Of a DNA stretch of 64,000 bases, positions 23,644-32,619 are shown piece by piece. Source of the stretch: Owenweeksia sp964619125 (GTDB lineage Bacteria > Bacteroidota > Bacteroidia > Flavobacteriales > Schleiferiaceae); contig CAZUCA010000008.1 in NCBI GenBank assembly GCA_964619125.1, positions 1 to 64,000 on the forward strand, read 5' to 3'. The translations under genes were made by a program, and so were the position numbers. The first letter of the stretch is position 1; the number at the start of each line of letters is the position of its first letter. Below the pieces are notes generated by a model. That model was not told where the DNA came from. It saw nothing but the letters and a program-made list of their open reading frames with translations, and ran no database searches.

Positions 23644-26052
23644 ATGAAAAGAATACTATCAGCCCTGGCCTTCTTTACCATATTAGGCCTAATCGCTCCC
23701 CAGGAAGCCGGTGCCACCCACCTGGCCGGTGGAGAGATTTGGTATGACTATGTGGGAGACAGCACCGGTACTCCTTACCAGTATTGTATTACCCTGAGGA
23801 TTTATAAGGATAATGGACCGGCAACCGCCGGTCTTGGGACTACGGCTAACCTCTGTATTTCTTCTTCCTGCTACAACAGCATTAACCTGAATATGCCGAT
23901 GGTAAACCCCCCGGCCGGCTATCCTAACCCCGCATACAATAGCGTACCTGGTCTGGAACCATGTGCAAATGATCAATCCGACCCCAACTTTGTACCCTTG
24001 GTATACCGTGAATATAAGGCCTGTGTTACTCTCCCTGGCAAGTGTTCCGACTGGTCCTTCGCCTGGCAGTCATGCTGTCGTAATGGTAAAATTACCAACC
24101 TGCAGTCGCCCAGCAGCCAGGGCTTTTTAGTGGAAGCCAAACTCAATAACAACACCCTGGGTGAAAATGACAGCCCTCGGTTTATTACGGGTGCGGCCAA
24201 AAATTACTGCGTGGGTGTTCCCGGGCAGCAACCCTTTGTATTCCCCCAGTTTTCAATTGAAAACGATGGCGACAGCATTATTTATGCCTGGGGTCAGCCC
24301 GAGGATGCTTCCGGTGCCTGTGGACCTTATACTGCCAACAGCATTCCTTTTATATCAGGCCGTACCATTAGCCAGCCTATGAGCACTTACACTGGCATTC
24401 AACTCGACCCTAAAAACGGCACCTATACTTTCTTGCCCGACCAGGCCGGGGTAGTGGTGATGAAAACGGTGATTAAAGAATACCGCTTTGACTCCACCCT
24501 TACTCAATGGGTATTTATCGGGCAGTCGACCCGCGACGTGCAGGTGCCGGTACTGGCAAGCTGTAATCAGGAGTCGCAAGCCGGACCCAAGGTGGACCTG
24601 AGTCCCTCCACCGGTAACGTGATTGCTAACCTCAGCAGGGATAGTATTAATGCCCTGTCCAACTTTTTGAATATCCCCCTGGCTAATGACAGCTCCCAGG
24701 TAGGAGGCTTCTGGCAATTCCAGGTGCCGGTAATTGACTATTCCTGCTACAGCAACAAGGTTACCATAGAATTTGACCCCAATACAGAGGTAATGTGCGC
24801 ATCAATTGCCAATGATGGCTCCGACTTCAGAATTATGGGGCCTGACTCGGCGCTGCGTCCGGTGGTGGGAGTTGACAAAAAATGCCCTACCAATAAAATC
24901 TGGACCGATGAAATCGACCTGTTCCTGCACAAACCGCTGGATTTGAATGGTCGTTATTACCTCTACACCAAAACCGGTAACGACGGCAATACCCTCGAAA
25001 ACTTCTGTGGTTTTGAAATTGCGCGTTACTTCCTGATTATCCTCGAAGTAAACGACTGCCCTGAACTGGACTATGGCATTGAAAATGTAACAGTTGTAAA
25101 CGACGCCGCAGTTAAGGTGGACTGGTATGCCGACACCTCCACCTATAAGCTCTTTAACGAATGGTTAATTCTGCGATCGCATAACAATGATCCTTCTTTT
25201 TACCCGATAGCCAAAGTTCAGGATCCCAATGCGCGCAGCTATCTCGACACTGCCGTAACTATGGCTGAGCTTGATGCCTTTAATTATCGCTATGCGATTC
25301 AGATGATCCAGAACTTCAGCGCCCGTCAACCAACAGACATCCTCACCGATGTGCTTTTTACAGACTCGCTGACTGCTAACCAGGATCGCTACGACTTCTT
25401 CTGGACTGCCTATGACGGCTTCGAAAACAACTTCGAACCATCAGACAGTACGGTGTATGAGGTATTCTACAGCAAGGTAGACACCACCCAGAACCCACCC
25501 ATCAGCTGGAAGAATTTTGACGGGCCCTTTGTCAACACCTTTGCTTCCTCATGGAACCTGCCCAATGAGGATGAAAAAGAGGCCAATAAAGATACCCTGG
25601 CAGTTTACGTGTTTAAGGTGATCGCCTCTCCTGACACCAGCCTGCCCAACAATCCTTATACCTCCGAATCAAACTGGATTTATGTGCAGTTGATCGGTGA
25701 GGATAAACCGGAAATAGAGGAGCCTGAAACAGTGGTGTTCCCCAACATCTTTACCCCCAATAACGATACGCGCAACGATGCCTTTGTAGTGAAGTATGCC
25801 GATGCCTACACCCAAAGCGATGACGAGTTCAGCATTAGTGTGTATAACCGCTGGGGTAAGTTGGTATACGAGGAGTCAAACTACGGCCCCCTCAATAATG
25901 AAGCCGACGGCTGGAAAGGCACCGACATGAATACCGGCAATAAACTGGCCGATGGTGTGTATTACTATATGGTAAAAATGCGTGATGCCACCACCGGTAA
26001 AACCGAAGATCACAAAGGGCAACTTCACCTGATGTCTATCGGTACTAACTAG
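23644..26052 (+). CDS. T9SS type B (CHU_C) surface protein, array copy 1
   Basis: An 802-residue exported protein. Residues 1-24 are a signal peptide, and the mature start is THLAGGEIWYDYVGDSTG, the characteristic opening of a large Bacteroidota family. The N-terminal half is Cys-rich (for example WQSCCRNGK, FCGFE). Near residue 205 it carries ENDGDSIIYAWG, and the middle has fibronectin-like strand patterns. The last about 85 residues (VVFPNIFTPNNDTRNDAF .. YNRWGKLVYE .. WKGTDMNTGNKLADGVYYYMVK) are the gliding-motility-associated CHU_C domain, a T9SS type B sorting signal, so the protein should reach the cell surface. It is the first of three tandem homologues; a terminator follows. The partner, adhesive or enzymatic role is unknown. 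Confidence 0.93.
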   Translation: MKRILSALAFFTILGLIAPQEAGATHLAGGEIWYDYVGDSTGTPYQYCITLRIYKDNGPATAGLGTTANLCISSSCYNSINLNMPMVNPPAGYPNPAYNSVPGLEPCANDQSDPNFVPLVYREYKACVTLPGKCSDWSFAWQSCCRNGKITNLQSPSSQGFLVEAKLNNNTLGENDSPRFITGAAKNYCVGVPGQQPFVFPQFSIENDGDSIIYAWGQPEDASGACGPYTANSIPFISGRTISQPMSTYTGIQLDPKNGTYTFLPDQAGVVVMKTVIKEYRFDSTLTQWVFIGQSTRDVQVPVLASCNQESQAGPKVDLSPSTGNVIANLSRDSINALSNFLNIPLANDSSQVGGFWQFQVPVIDYSCYSNKVTIEFDPNTEVMCASIANDGSDFRIMGPDSALRPVVGVDKKCPTNKIWTDEIDLFLHKPLDLNGRYYLYTKTGNDGNTLENFCGFEIARYFLIILEVNDCPELDYGIENVTVVNDAAVKVDWYADTSTYKLFNEWLILRSHNNDPSFYPIAKVQDPNARSYLDTAVTMAELDAFNYRYAIQMIQNFSARQPTDILTDVLFTDSLTANQDRYDFFWTAYDGFENNFEPSDSTVYEVFYSKVDTTQNPPISWKNFDGPFVNTFASSWNLPNEDEKEANKDTLAVYVFKVIASPDTSLPNNPYTSESNWIYVQLIGEDKPEIEEPETVVFPNIFTPNNDTRNDAFVVKYADAYTQSDDEFSISVYNRWGKLVYEESNYGPLNNEADGWKGTDMNTGNKLADGVYYYMVKMRDATTGKTEDHKGQLHLMSIGTN

Positions 26053-26075
26053 TCAAATATTTCAAAATCTGATTA

Positions 26076-26106
26076 AAACTCCTGGCCTCCGCCGGGAGTT
26101 TTTTTT
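26076..26106 (+). terminator. Intrinsic terminator after T9SS array copy 1
   Basis: Stem AAACTCCTGGC / GCCGGGAGTTT with one T-G wobble, a CTCC loop and an eight-T tract. It separates copy 1 from copies 2 and 3, which have no such signal between them. Confidence 0.85.
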
Positions 26107-26326
26107 GGGGGCCTGCCGGCAAAAATTAGGCTAAGCGGGTTGATATTTATTCTGCGCCGGTGCAAAACAACCGTTGGTTTACTATCTTTAAGCACCTGAT
26201 CTGCCTGCCAAGGCCCACCAATAATCATTTGCCCAAGGCATTTGATATTGCGTTTGCACTACATCGATCCTCCTCGATACGAAACATTGAACACTTTACC
26301 CATAGTTTATAATCAATCTATGCATT

Positions 26327-28708
26327 ATGAAAAGGGTAGTATTCGCATTTTTAGTATTATTATATCTGGGGAACACAGCGCAACTACGAGCCACGCACCT
26401 CGCTGGCGGTGAAATTTGGTATGACTATATCGGTGACAGCACCGGCGTTCCTTACCAGTACTGCATAACCCTCCGCATTTATAAAGACAACAGCCCCGGC
26501 ACCGCCGGCCTGGGAACCACCGCTTTGCTGTGTGTGGCATCCTCCTGCTACTCGAGCAGCACCATTTCCCTGCCGCTGGTAGGTTCGCAATATCAAGCTG
26601 TTCCCGGCCTTGATCCCTGTGCCGATGATCAAAGCGACCCCAACTACGTACCCCTGGTGTACAACGAATATAAAGGCTGCATTACCCTGGGTGGCAAATG
26701 TGCTGACTGGTCCTTTTCATGGAATTCCTGCTGCCGCAATTTTGCTATTACCAATCTGGTAAACCCTGGTAGTGCGGGGTTTTTGGTTGAAGCAAAGCTC
26801 AATAACTCCACCCTGGGCGATAATGACAGCCCCCGCTTTATAACCCCCGCCGCTAAGAACTACTGTGTAGGGATACCCGGCCAACAACCCTTCGTGTTTC
26901 CCCAGTTTTCGATAGAAAATGACGGCGACAGTGTGATCTACCAATGGGACTACCCACAAACCGGAGGTGGCTGCCCTGCTACCGGAACCAACCTCAGTTT
27001 TGTATCGCCCCTTACCGTAAGCCAACCCATGCCCACCTATAACGGTATTACCCTCGATCCTAAAAATGGCACCTACACCTTTCTGCCTAATCAGGCAGGG
27101 GTGGTGGTTATGAAAACAGCCATAAAGGAGTATCGCTTTGACTCAACCTTAACCCAATGGGTGTTTATAGGACAATCGACGCGCGATGTACAGGTGCCGG
27201 TATTAAGCACCTGTAACCAGAGTACTCAGGCTGGTCCGCAGGTAAATATGAGCCCCAGCACCGGCAACCAGATTGTAGGGATCCGGCGCGATAGCCTTAA
27301 TGCCCTTTCACAGTTTCTCAATATTCCCATTTCCAATGGCGACAGTGCCCTCAACGGGTCGATATGGGAGATACAAATTCCGGTAATCGACTACAGTTGT
27401 TACAGCACCAAGGTGACAGTGGAGTTTGATCCGGAAACAGAGGTAATGTGTAATTCCATTGCCGATGACGGTAGCGATTTTCGTATCAAGGGACCGGATG
27501 GCTCGCTACGACCGGTGGTGGGGGTCGACAAAAAATGCCCGGCCAATAAAATCTGGACCGATGAAATAGACCTGTTCCTGCACAAGCCCCTGGACGTTAA
27601 CGGGCTTTACTATCTCTACACTAAAACGGGTAACGATGGCAACACCCTGGAGAACTTCTGTGGGTTTGAGATAGACCGCTATTTCCTCATTATCCTGGAA
27701 GTAACCGACTGCCCGGAGCTCGACTATGGCTTCGAAAATGTGACGGTGGTAAACGATGCGGCGGTAAATATCAACTGGTATGCCGATACCAGTACTTACA
27801 AACTCTTTAATGAATGGCTGATACTGCGCTCCCACGCCCAGGATCCCAGCTTTTACCCCATTGCCAAAATCCAGGATCCCAATGCCCGCAGTTACCTCGA
27901 TACCGCCGTAACCATGGCGGAACTGGATGCCTTTAATTATCGCTACGCGGTGCAAATGATCCAGAATTTCAGTGCCCGGCCTCCCACCCGCATTATCACC
28001 GATGTACTGTTTAGCGACACCCTCACCAATAACCAAAGCCGCTATGAGTTCTACTGGACCCGCTACGATGGCTACGAAACCGTATTATACCCTTCGGACA
28101 GTACCGAGTACGAAGTATTTTACAGCAAGGTAGATACCACCCGGGTTCCACCTATTGTGTGGAAGAATTTTGACGGCCCCTTTACAGATATCTTCGAGAG
28201 CAGCTGGCAACTGCCCACCGTAGAAGAGAAAAAAGCCAATGCTGACACCCTGGGAGTATATGTATTTAAGGTAGTGGCTTCGCCGGCCAGCAGCCTGCCC
28301 AATAACCCCTACCAGTCCGAGTCGAACTGGGTTTACCTCGAACTAATCGGTGAAGATGAACCCGAACCGCCGGTGATTCCTGAAGCGGTGATATTCCCTA
28401 ATATTTTCACCCCTAACAATGACATGGTCAACGACGTATTCATGGTGCAAAATGCGGAACCATATACCCAGCCCGATGATGAGTTTAGTGTAAGTGTGTA
28501 TAACCGCTGGGGAAAACTGGTGTATGAAGAGGGTCAGTACGGGCCCTATAACAACGAAGCGGACGGCTGGAACGGCGAAGACATGAACAGTGGTAGCAGA
28601 CTTGCCGATGGCGTTTACTATTACATTGTTAAGCTTCGCGACGCAGATACAGGCCATACAGAAGATCATAAGGGACAATTACACATTCTCTCTTCCGGTA
28701 ACCCATAA
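26327..28708 (+). CDS. T9SS type B (CHU_C) surface protein, array copy 2
   Basis: A 793-residue paralogue of copy 1 with the same plan: signal peptide (MKRVVFAFLVLLYLGNTAQLRA), THLAGGEIWYDYIGDSTG, the Cys-rich N-terminal half including WNSCCRNFA, the ENDGDSVIY motif, and a CHU_C type B sorting domain at the end (VIFPNIFTPNNDMVNDVF .. YNRWGKLVYEE). Copy 1 and copy 2 are clearly related along their whole length but diverged. From 27644 to 28558 this gene is, base for base by my reading, identical to copy 3, while its 5' half differs from copy 3. The upstream 220 nt after the copy 1 terminator must contain its promoter, but no perfect TAnnTTTG is seen. Confidence 0.93.
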   Translation: MKRVVFAFLVLLYLGNTAQLRATHLAGGEIWYDYIGDSTGVPYQYCITLRIYKDNSPGTAGLGTTALLCVASSCYSSSTISLPLVGSQYQAVPGLDPCADDQSDPNYVPLVYNEYKGCITLGGKCADWSFSWNSCCRNFAITNLVNPGSAGFLVEAKLNNSTLGDNDSPRFITPAAKNYCVGIPGQQPFVFPQFSIENDGDSVIYQWDYPQTGGGCPATGTNLSFVSPLTVSQPMPTYNGITLDPKNGTYTFLPNQAGVVVMKTAIKEYRFDSTLTQWVFIGQSTRDVQVPVLSTCNQSTQAGPQVNMSPSTGNQIVGIRRDSLNALSQFLNIPISNGDSALNGSIWEIQIPVIDYSCYSTKVTVEFDPETEVMCNSIADDGSDFRIKGPDGSLRPVVGVDKKCPANKIWTDEIDLFLHKPLDVNGLYYLYTKTGNDGNTLENFCGFEIDRYFLIILEVTDCPELDYGFENVTVVNDAAVNINWYADTSTYKLFNEWLILRSHAQDPSFYPIAKIQDPNARSYLDTAVTMAELDAFNYRYAVQMIQNFSARPPTRIITDVLFSDTLTNNQSRYEFYWTRYDGYETVLYPSDSTEYEVFYSKVDTTRVPPIVWKNFDGPFTDIFESSWQLPTVEEKKANADTLGVYVFKVVASPASSLPNNPYQSESNWVYLELIGEDEPEPPVIPEAVIFPNIFTPNNDMVNDVFMVQNAEPYTQPDDEFSVSVYNRWGKLVYEEGQYGPYNNEADGWNGEDMNSGSRLADGVYYYIVKLRDADTGHTEDHKGQLHILSSGNP
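27644..28558 (+). repeat. 915-nt direct repeat, copy A
   Basis: This block is identical by eye to 30089-31003 at a constant offset of 2445 nt and without gaps. Substitutions resume at once on both sides: two differences at 27634 and 27643 and dense differences before 27593; on the right, a difference at 28559 and dense differences after 28593. It encodes the C-terminal half of the T9SS protein including most of the CHU_C domain. Confidence 0.93.
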
Positions 28709-28719
28709 TTAGTGCTACA

Positions 28720-28764
28720 TTTATTAGGACAGCTGATGCTCAGCAATTTTACAATCCTAATAAA
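28720..28764 (+). repeat. Nested inverted repeat between T9SS copies 2 and 3
   Basis: An outer perfect 10-bp inverted repeat, TTTATTAGGA (28720-28729) and TCCTAATAAA (28755-28764), encloses a second hairpin GCTGA-TGC-TCAGC (28732-28744). It fills the 66-nt gap between the copy 2 stop (28708) and the copy 3 ATG (28775), ending 10 nt before the start codon. No T tract follows, so it is not a usual terminator. A role in translation control or RNA processing of the second cistron is possible. Confidence 0.7.
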
Positions 28765-28774
28765 TCAACACAAC

Positions 28775-31153
28775 ATGAAAAGGGCAAGCTATCTGATAGG
28801 CCTTGTTTTTATTGTCGGGCTCCTATTTTCTCAACAGGCTAAGGCTTCACACGCCGCAGGCGGTGAAATATGGTATGACTACATCGGTGATAGCACCGGG
28901 GTTCCTAACCAATACCTGGTATCGATTAAACTATATCGCGATGCCAGCGGCATAACCCTACCGACCTCGCTGGGAGTTTGTGTAAGTTCCAGTTGCTTTA
29001 GCAACACTACCCTTACTCTCCCCATGATTGGCGCGGCCAACCAGCCTGTACCCGGCCTCGATCCCTGTGCCGATGACCAGTCTGACCCCAATTATGTACC
29101 CATGGTGTTCAATTATTACAAAGCAACCGTGGTGCTGGGTGGGCTCTGTGCCGACTGGCGCTTTTCGTATTCACTCAACGCGCGCAACGCCGCTATTACT
29201 AATCTGGTTAATCCCGGCAGCACCAATATCACCCTCGAAGCCAAACTCAACAACCTGCTGGGGCATAACGACAGTCCCCGCTTTATTACCCCCGCCGCCA
29301 AAAACTTCTGTGTGGGCGTACCCGGCCAACAGCCTTTTGTATTTCCACAGTTCTCACTCGAAAACGATGGCGATAGCGTAATGTATGAATGGGGACACCC
29401 ACAAACCGGTTCCGGGTGCCCTCCTAATTTTACCGATATCCCCTTTGTAAGCCCCTTTACCAAAAACAACCCAATGAGTACCTATAACGGGATCACCCTA
29501 GATCCTAGAAATGGCACTTTCACTTTTTTACCTGACCAACCAGGGGTTGTGGTGATGAAAACTGTTATAAAGGAACTTCGATTTGATTCAGTACTGACGC
29601 AGTGGGTGTTTATTGGCTCATCGACCCGCGACGTTCAGGTTCCCATACTTAGTACTTGTAATCAAAGTAGCCAGGCCGGCCCCCAGATCAATATGAGTGC
29701 CAGCACTGGAAACCAGATTATGGGAGTAAGGCGCGACAGCATAAATGCCCTCTCCAAATTTCTTAATATCCCTATCTCCAATGGCGACAGTGTCAAAAAT
29801 GGTGGTTTCTGGGAAATTCAGGTGCCGGTAATCGACTACAGTTGTTACAGCACCAGGGTAACGGTGGAGTTTGATCCCGATACTGAAGTGATGTGCAATT
29901 CCATTGCTGATGACGGTAGCGATTTTCGCATCAAGGGACCGGATGGCTCGCTGCGACCGGTGGTGGGGGTCGACAAAAAATGCCCGGTCAATAAAATCTG
30001 GACCTCAGAGATAGACTTGCTGCTTCATAAACCGCTCGACGTTAACGGGCTTTACTATCTCTACACTAAAACGGGTAATGATGGCAATACCCTGGAGAAC
30101 TTCTGTGGGTTTGAGATAGACCGCTATTTCCTCATTATCCTGGAAGTAACCGACTGCCCGGAGCTCGACTATGGCTTCGAAAATGTGACGGTGGTAAACG
30201 ATGCGGCGGTAAATATCAACTGGTATGCCGATACCAGTACTTACAAACTCTTTAATGAATGGCTGATACTGCGCTCCCACGCCCAGGATCCCAGCTTTTA
30301 CCCCATTGCCAAAATCCAGGATCCCAATGCCCGCAGTTACCTCGATACCGCCGTAACCATGGCGGAACTGGATGCCTTTAATTATCGCTACGCGGTGCAA
30401 ATGATCCAGAATTTCAGTGCCCGGCCTCCCACCCGCATTATCACCGATGTACTGTTTAGCGACACCCTCACCAATAACCAAAGCCGCTATGAGTTCTACT
30501 GGACCCGCTACGATGGCTACGAAACCGTATTATACCCTTCGGACAGTACCGAGTACGAAGTATTTTACAGCAAGGTAGATACCACCCGGGTTCCACCTAT
30601 TGTGTGGAAGAATTTTGACGGCCCCTTTACAGATATCTTCGAGAGCAGCTGGCAACTGCCCACCGTAGAAGAGAAAAAAGCCAATGCTGACACCCTGGGA
30701 GTATATGTATTTAAGGTAGTGGCTTCGCCGGCCAGCAGCCTGCCCAATAACCCCTACCAGTCCGAGTCGAACTGGGTTTACCTCGAACTAATCGGTGAAG
30801 ATGAACCCGAACCGCCGGTGATTCCTGAAGCGGTGATATTCCCTAATATTTTCACCCCTAACAATGACATGGTCAACGACGTATTCATGGTGCAAAATGC
30901 GGAACCATATACCCAGCCCGATGATGAGTTTAGTGTAAGTGTGTATAACCGCTGGGGAAAACTGGTGTATGAAGAGGGTCAGTACGGGCCCTATAACAAC
31001 GAAACGGACGGCTGGAACGGCGAAGACATGAACAGTGGCCAGAAGCTGGCTGACGGCGTTTATTACTACATTGTAAAAATGCGTGATGCCGCCACCGGTT
31101 ACAGCGAAGATCACAAAGGTCAATTACACCTTTTGAGCGTCGGCACTAAATAA
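28775..31153 (+). CDS. T9SS type B (CHU_C) surface protein, array copy 3
   Basis: I chose the ATG at 28775, which starts the signal peptide MKRASYLIGLVFIVGLLFS; an in-frame GTG at 28712 has no signal sense. The product has 792 residues with the same architecture as copies 1 and 2 (SHAAGGEIWYDYIGDSTG at the mature start, CHU_C type B sorting domain at the end). The N-terminal half is the most divergent of the three and lacks the adjacent Cys pair, with SLNARNAAI where the others have SCCRN. From 30089 to 31003 it is identical to copy 2, while the last about 45 residues (QKLADGVYYYIVKMRDAATG) are closer to copy 1. It is therefore a mosaic gene, probably co-transcribed with copy 2. Confidence 0.93.
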   Translation: MKRASYLIGLVFIVGLLFSQQAKASHAAGGEIWYDYIGDSTGVPNQYLVSIKLYRDASGITLPTSLGVCVSSSCFSNTTLTLPMIGAANQPVPGLDPCADDQSDPNYVPMVFNYYKATVVLGGLCADWRFSYSLNARNAAITNLVNPGSTNITLEAKLNNLLGHNDSPRFITPAAKNFCVGVPGQQPFVFPQFSLENDGDSVMYEWGHPQTGSGCPPNFTDIPFVSPFTKNNPMSTYNGITLDPRNGTFTFLPDQPGVVVMKTVIKELRFDSVLTQWVFIGSSTRDVQVPILSTCNQSSQAGPQINMSASTGNQIMGVRRDSINALSKFLNIPISNGDSVKNGGFWEIQVPVIDYSCYSTRVTVEFDPDTEVMCNSIADDGSDFRIKGPDGSLRPVVGVDKKCPVNKIWTSEIDLLLHKPLDVNGLYYLYTKTGNDGNTLENFCGFEIDRYFLIILEVTDCPELDYGFENVTVVNDAAVNINWYADTSTYKLFNEWLILRSHAQDPSFYPIAKIQDPNARSYLDTAVTMAELDAFNYRYAVQMIQNFSARPPTRIITDVLFSDTLTNNQSRYEFYWTRYDGYETVLYPSDSTEYEVFYSKVDTTRVPPIVWKNFDGPFTDIFESSWQLPTVEEKKANADTLGVYVFKVVASPASSLPNNPYQSESNWVYLELIGEDEPEPPVIPEAVIFPNIFTPNNDMVNDVFMVQNAEPYTQPDDEFSVSVYNRWGKLVYEEGQYGPYNNETDGWNGEDMNSGQKLADGVYYYIVKMRDAATGYSEDHKGQLHLLSVGTK
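30089..31003 (+). repeat. 915-nt direct repeat, copy B
   Basis: The second copy of the block at 27644-28558, with no substitution seen in a line-by-line comparison. Flanking sequence of the same two genes has diverged, including synonymous sites, which points to recent gene conversion rather than selection on protein sequence alone. Confidence 0.93.
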
Positions 31154-31171
31154 CGGCAGAAATATAGTATC

Positions 31172-31201
31172 AAAAAAAGAGCCCCGCTGATTGGCGGGGC
31201 T
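31172..31201 (-). terminator. Terminator between accC and the T9SS array
   Basis: An 8-bp perfect stem AGCCCCGC / GCGGGGCT (31180-31187 and 31194-31201) with a 6-nt loop. On the minus strand it is followed by CTTTTTTT, so it is best placed to end the accC transcript. It may also stop the convergent T9SS transcript, though the plus-strand tail is AT-rich rather than a pure T run. Confidence 0.85.
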
Positions 31202-31248
31202 ATTATATTATTGGGCACTGGTGTTGAAACCAGCGGTACAGTCAGAGT

Positions 31249-32592
31249 TTAGCTCTTCTTCAACTCAAAGTCTTCCATGAATTTAGTGGTATAGTTACCA
31301 GCCATAAAATCAGGGTTATCCATAAGCTGACGGTGGAAGGGAATAGTGGTTTTAACCCCCTCAATTACGAACTCATCCAGCGCCCTTCTCATCTTATCGA
31401 TAGCCTCCTCCCTGGTTTGGGCGGTAGTAATAAGTTTGGCTATCATAGAATCGTAGTAGGGTGGGATGGTGTAATCAGCGTACACATGGGTGTCGAGGCG
31501 GATACCATGCCCACCGGGAGCATGAAAGCTGCTGATCTTTCCTGGTGAGGGCCTGAAACCGTTAAAGGGATCTTCAGCGTTGATACGGCACTCAATGGAG
31601 TGAAGCTGGGGGAAATAGTTTTTACCGGAAATAGGCACGCCAGCCGCTACTTTAATCTGCTCACGGATCAGGTCATAGTCGATAACCTGCTCGGTGATGG
31701 GATGCTCCACCTGAATACGGGTGTTCATCTCCATAAAGTAGAAGTTGCGGTGCTTATCCACCAAAAACTCAATAGTACCGGCACCTTCGTACTTAATATA
31801 CTCGGCAGCGCGAATGGCCGCTTCACCCATTTTATTGCGCAGCTCGCGGGTCATAAAGGGAGAAGGAGTTTCTTCTACCAGTTTCTGGTGGCGGCGCTGA
31901 ATGGAGCAGTCTCTTTCGGAAAGGTGACAGGCTTTACCATTGGCATCGCCCACAATCTGGATCTCAATATGTCGGGGCTCCTCAATGAGCTTTTCCATAT
32001 ACATACCGTCGTTGCCAAAAGCGGCGCCGGCTTCCTGCCGGGCGCTGTCCCAGGCCTTGCGGAGGTCTTGTTCCTTCCACACAGCACGCATACCTTTTCC
32101 ACCACCACCGGCAGTAGCCTTAAGCATTACCGGGTAGCCAACTTCCTTAGCCAGTTTCTCAGCCTGTTCAAATGACTCGAGCAATCCTTCAGAGCCAGGT
32201 ACACATGGTACCCCGGCTGCCTTCATGGTGGCTTTAGCCGTGGCCTTATCACCCATCTGATCGATCATTTCGGGCGTAGGACCAATAAACTTGATGCCAT
32301 TTTCGCCGCAAATGCGCGAGAACTTTGAATTCTCAGACAGGAAGCCATAGCCGGGATGCACAGCGTCGGCATTGGTAATTTCCGCGGCGGCAATAATATT
32401 AGGGATATTGAGGTAAGACTCACTGCCCGCTGGTGGTCCAATGCAAACTGCTTCATCGGCAAAACGCACGTGGAGGCTTTCCTTATCGGCGGTACTGTAA
32501 ACGGCCACCGTCTTTATGCCCATTTCCTTGCAGGTTCGGATCACTCTAAGCGCGATCTCTCCCCTGTTGGCGATTAATATCTTTTTAAACAT
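31249..32592 (-). CDS. accC: Acetyl-CoA carboxylase, biotin carboxylase subunit
   Basis: A 447-residue ATP-grasp enzyme that carboxylates the biotin on AccB using ATP and bicarbonate, the first half-reaction of fatty-acid synthesis. Signatures are KILIANRGEIALRVIRTCKEMGI at the start, the ATP-binding glycine loop KATAGGGGKGMR, HIEIQIVGD, ERDCSIQRRHQKLVEE and FMEMNTRIQVEHPITE, which carries catalytic and metal-binding residues. It is the last gene of the block plsX-fabH-accB-accC, starting 27 nt after accB. The carboxyltransferase subunits are not in this window. Confidence 0.97.
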   Translation of the reverse strand: MFKKILIANRGEIALRVIRTCKEMGIKTVAVYSTADKESLHVRFADEAVCIGPPAGSESYLNIPNIIAAAEITNADAVHPGYGFLSENSKFSRICGENGIKFIGPTPEMIDQMGDKATAKATMKAAGVPCVPGSEGLLESFEQAEKLAKEVGYPVMLKATAGGGGKGMRAVWKEQDLRKAWDSARQEAGAAFGNDGMYMEKLIEEPRHIEIQIVGDANGKACHLSERDCSIQRRHQKLVEETPSPFMTRELRNKMGEAAIRAAEYIKYEGAGTIEFLVDKHRNFYFMEMNTRIQVEHPITEQVIDYDLIREQIKVAAGVPISGKNYFPQLHSIECRINAEDPFNGFRPSPGKISSFHAPGGHGIRLDTHVYADYTIPPYYDSMIAKLITTAQTREEAIDKMRRALDEFVIEGVKTTIPFHRQLMDNPDFMAGNYTTKFMEDFELKKS

Positions 32593-32619
32593 GCTAGCAA
32601 GATTTTAGTGATTAACCGC

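Noticed and set aside
26263..26278. Small palindrome ATCGA-TCCTCC-TCGAT before T9SS copy 2
   Set aside because: Only a 5-bp arm and no match near copies 1 or 3; too weak to call an operator.
27506..28036. Long open frames antisense to the T9SS genes (also at 30005-30481)
   Set aside because: They mirror the sense codon pattern of the T9SS genes, and their near-identity only reflects the duplicated DNA block.
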